From contig JABLXQ010000008.1 of NCBI GenBank assembly GCA_013178375.1, forward strand, positions 62,001 through 126,000: a stretch of DNA of 64,000 bases, in the 5' to 3' direction. The stretch's first letter is position 1. Each line of letters opens with the position of its first letter. Made by a program: the position numbers and the translations under genes. This DNA is from Gammaproteobacteria bacterium (GTDB taxonomy: Bacteria > Pseudomonadota > Gammaproteobacteria > Pseudomonadales > Ketobacteraceae). Positions 63,537 to 64,000 of this stretch are shown here, piece by piece. The notes beneath the pieces are model-generated. The model searched no databases, was not told the origin of the DNA, and saw nothing but the letters and a program-made list of their open reading frames with translations.

Positions 63537-64000
63537 TACCGCACCACCACCGAAAAAACCGCCGACCGCGCCGATTCCAGGCCCTGCGTGTCGATGGTGG
63601 TCAGCACGAAATAGTGGGTACCCGGGAGCAAACCTGTGACCGTATAGCTTGTGGCTGAGCCTAGAATCCGCTCGCCTTTTTTCACCAACGTGGTCGCGCT
63701 GGTGGCAGAGTGATACAGGTCGTAACCGGCAATCTGGTCCGGGGGCAGCAGGGCGTTGTTCGCCCGGGTTGTCGGTTTATCCCAGGTCAATTTTGCCGCG
63801 CCAGAACAGGCACAGCTGCAGGCGCTCGCCACCGGAGGAACGGGCTCAGCGGCACCAATGGAAACGGTGAACTCGCTGCACCGCGCCTTTACCCCAGAGC
63901 TATCGTTGACGACGCAGTAATACGTGCCAACAGTGGCGGCGGATACGGTAATCGTCAGCGTATCGGTCCTATTGCTCAGCATGATTCCGTTTCGGTACCA
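63536..64000 (-). CDS. Ig/FN3-domain phage protein, 5' end outside the window
   Basis: The frame is open to the window edge (codons reading WYRNGIML), so at least 155 C-terminal residues are seen and the start is missing. The visible part has the end of an Ig-like domain (GTYYCVVNDSSGV), a Cys-rich hinge (SACSCACSGAA) and an FN3 domain with YDLYHS and GTHYFVLTTID. WYRNG before the cysteine is a typical Ig signature. It ends where the beta-helix gene starts. Likely another virion adhesion protein. Confidence 0.7.
   Translation of the reverse strand, partial: WYRNGIMLSNRTDTLTITVSAATVGTYYCVVNDSSGVKARCSEFTVSIGAAEPVPPVASACSCACSGAAKLTWDKPTTRANNALLPPDQIAGYDLYHSATSATTLVKKGERILGSATSYTVTGLLPGTHYFVLTTIDTQGLESARSAVFSVVVR

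Larger units (their letters stand above)
37717..64000. mobile_element. Prophage or phage-derived island, left part
   Basis: From the tRNA-Lys fragment to the window end, every gene is on the minus strand, closely packed or overlapping, and of phage virion type (tail spike, tail tip, ejection-like proteins, polyvalent protein). No integrase, repressor, terminase, portal or capsid gene is in this part. The order fits the late region of a short-tailed phage, but family placement cannot be settled here. The right boundary is outside the window. Confidence 0.85.

Noticed and set aside
53262-64000. Diversity-generating retroelement in the tail genes
   Set aside because: I looked for a reverse transcriptase or a paired template/variable repeat with adenine-biased changes and saw neither inside the window.
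1-64000. CRISPR array
   Set aside because: No series of regularly spaced direct repeats was found on either strand.

Overview
The window comes from a gammaproteobacterial chromosome of moderately high GC; genus cannot be fixed from sequence alone. It has three parts: a housekeeping edge (nadA at 51-1109, cysK at 36539-37516), a nearly complete type VI secretion system (T6SS) locus (1434-36532), and the structural/tail end of a prophage or phage-derived island that starts at a tRNA-Lys remnant (37717) and runs off the right edge.

T6SS core. On the + strand, 1434-23376 encodes TagH (FHA), the membrane complex TssJ/K/L/M, the repressor TagF, TssA, the sheath pair TssB/TssC, a second TssC (tssC2), baseplate TssE/F/G, the ATPase TssH/ClpV, and a third sheath-family protein that joins a TssB-like and a truncated TssC-like region in one chain. 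A small cysteine-peptidase-like protein (23505-24122) follows and is the only effector-like gene seen. Two large inverted-repeat elements sit at the tssL/tssM and tssG/tssH junctions.

Regulatory and delivery module. A predicted AurF-type diiron oxygenase (24271-25194, -) is divergent from a NarL-type two-component pair (25405-27335, +). The - strand then carries hcp2, hcp1, vgrG, PAAR, a sigma-54 activator with an N-terminal FHA domain, and a Ser/Thr kinase whose C-terminal half is a periplasmic amino-acid-binding-type sensor. Both hcp genes have a -24/-12-like promoter (TGGCACG-N4-TTGA) with the dyad GTGACAWGTCA about 95-100 bp further upstream, so the FHA/sigma-54 protein is the probable hcp activator. 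The kinase, TagH, TagF and the FHA activator suggest threonine-phosphorylation control, but no PppA phosphatase gene is present in the window.

Phage region. From the tRNA-Lys 3' fragment (a likely att site, with the tRNA terminator still beside it), all genes are on the - strand. In transcription order from the right edge they are: an Ig/FN3 protein cut by the window end, a beta-helix tail-spike-like protein, a second protein with the same N-terminal peptide, LamG/Ig/cadherin-like adhesion proteins, a tail/nozzle-like protein, a tail-tip protein with a lambda-J-type C-terminal part, a DUF4376-like protein, a GNAT acetyltransferase, four small internal-virion/ejection-like proteins, and an 11.4-kb gene for a 3812-residue polyvalent protein (pyrophosphatase-like, N6-adenine methylase, SNF2-type helicase, zincin-like and LPD38-like regions). 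No integrase, terminase, portal or capsid gene is in the window; they should lie to the right.
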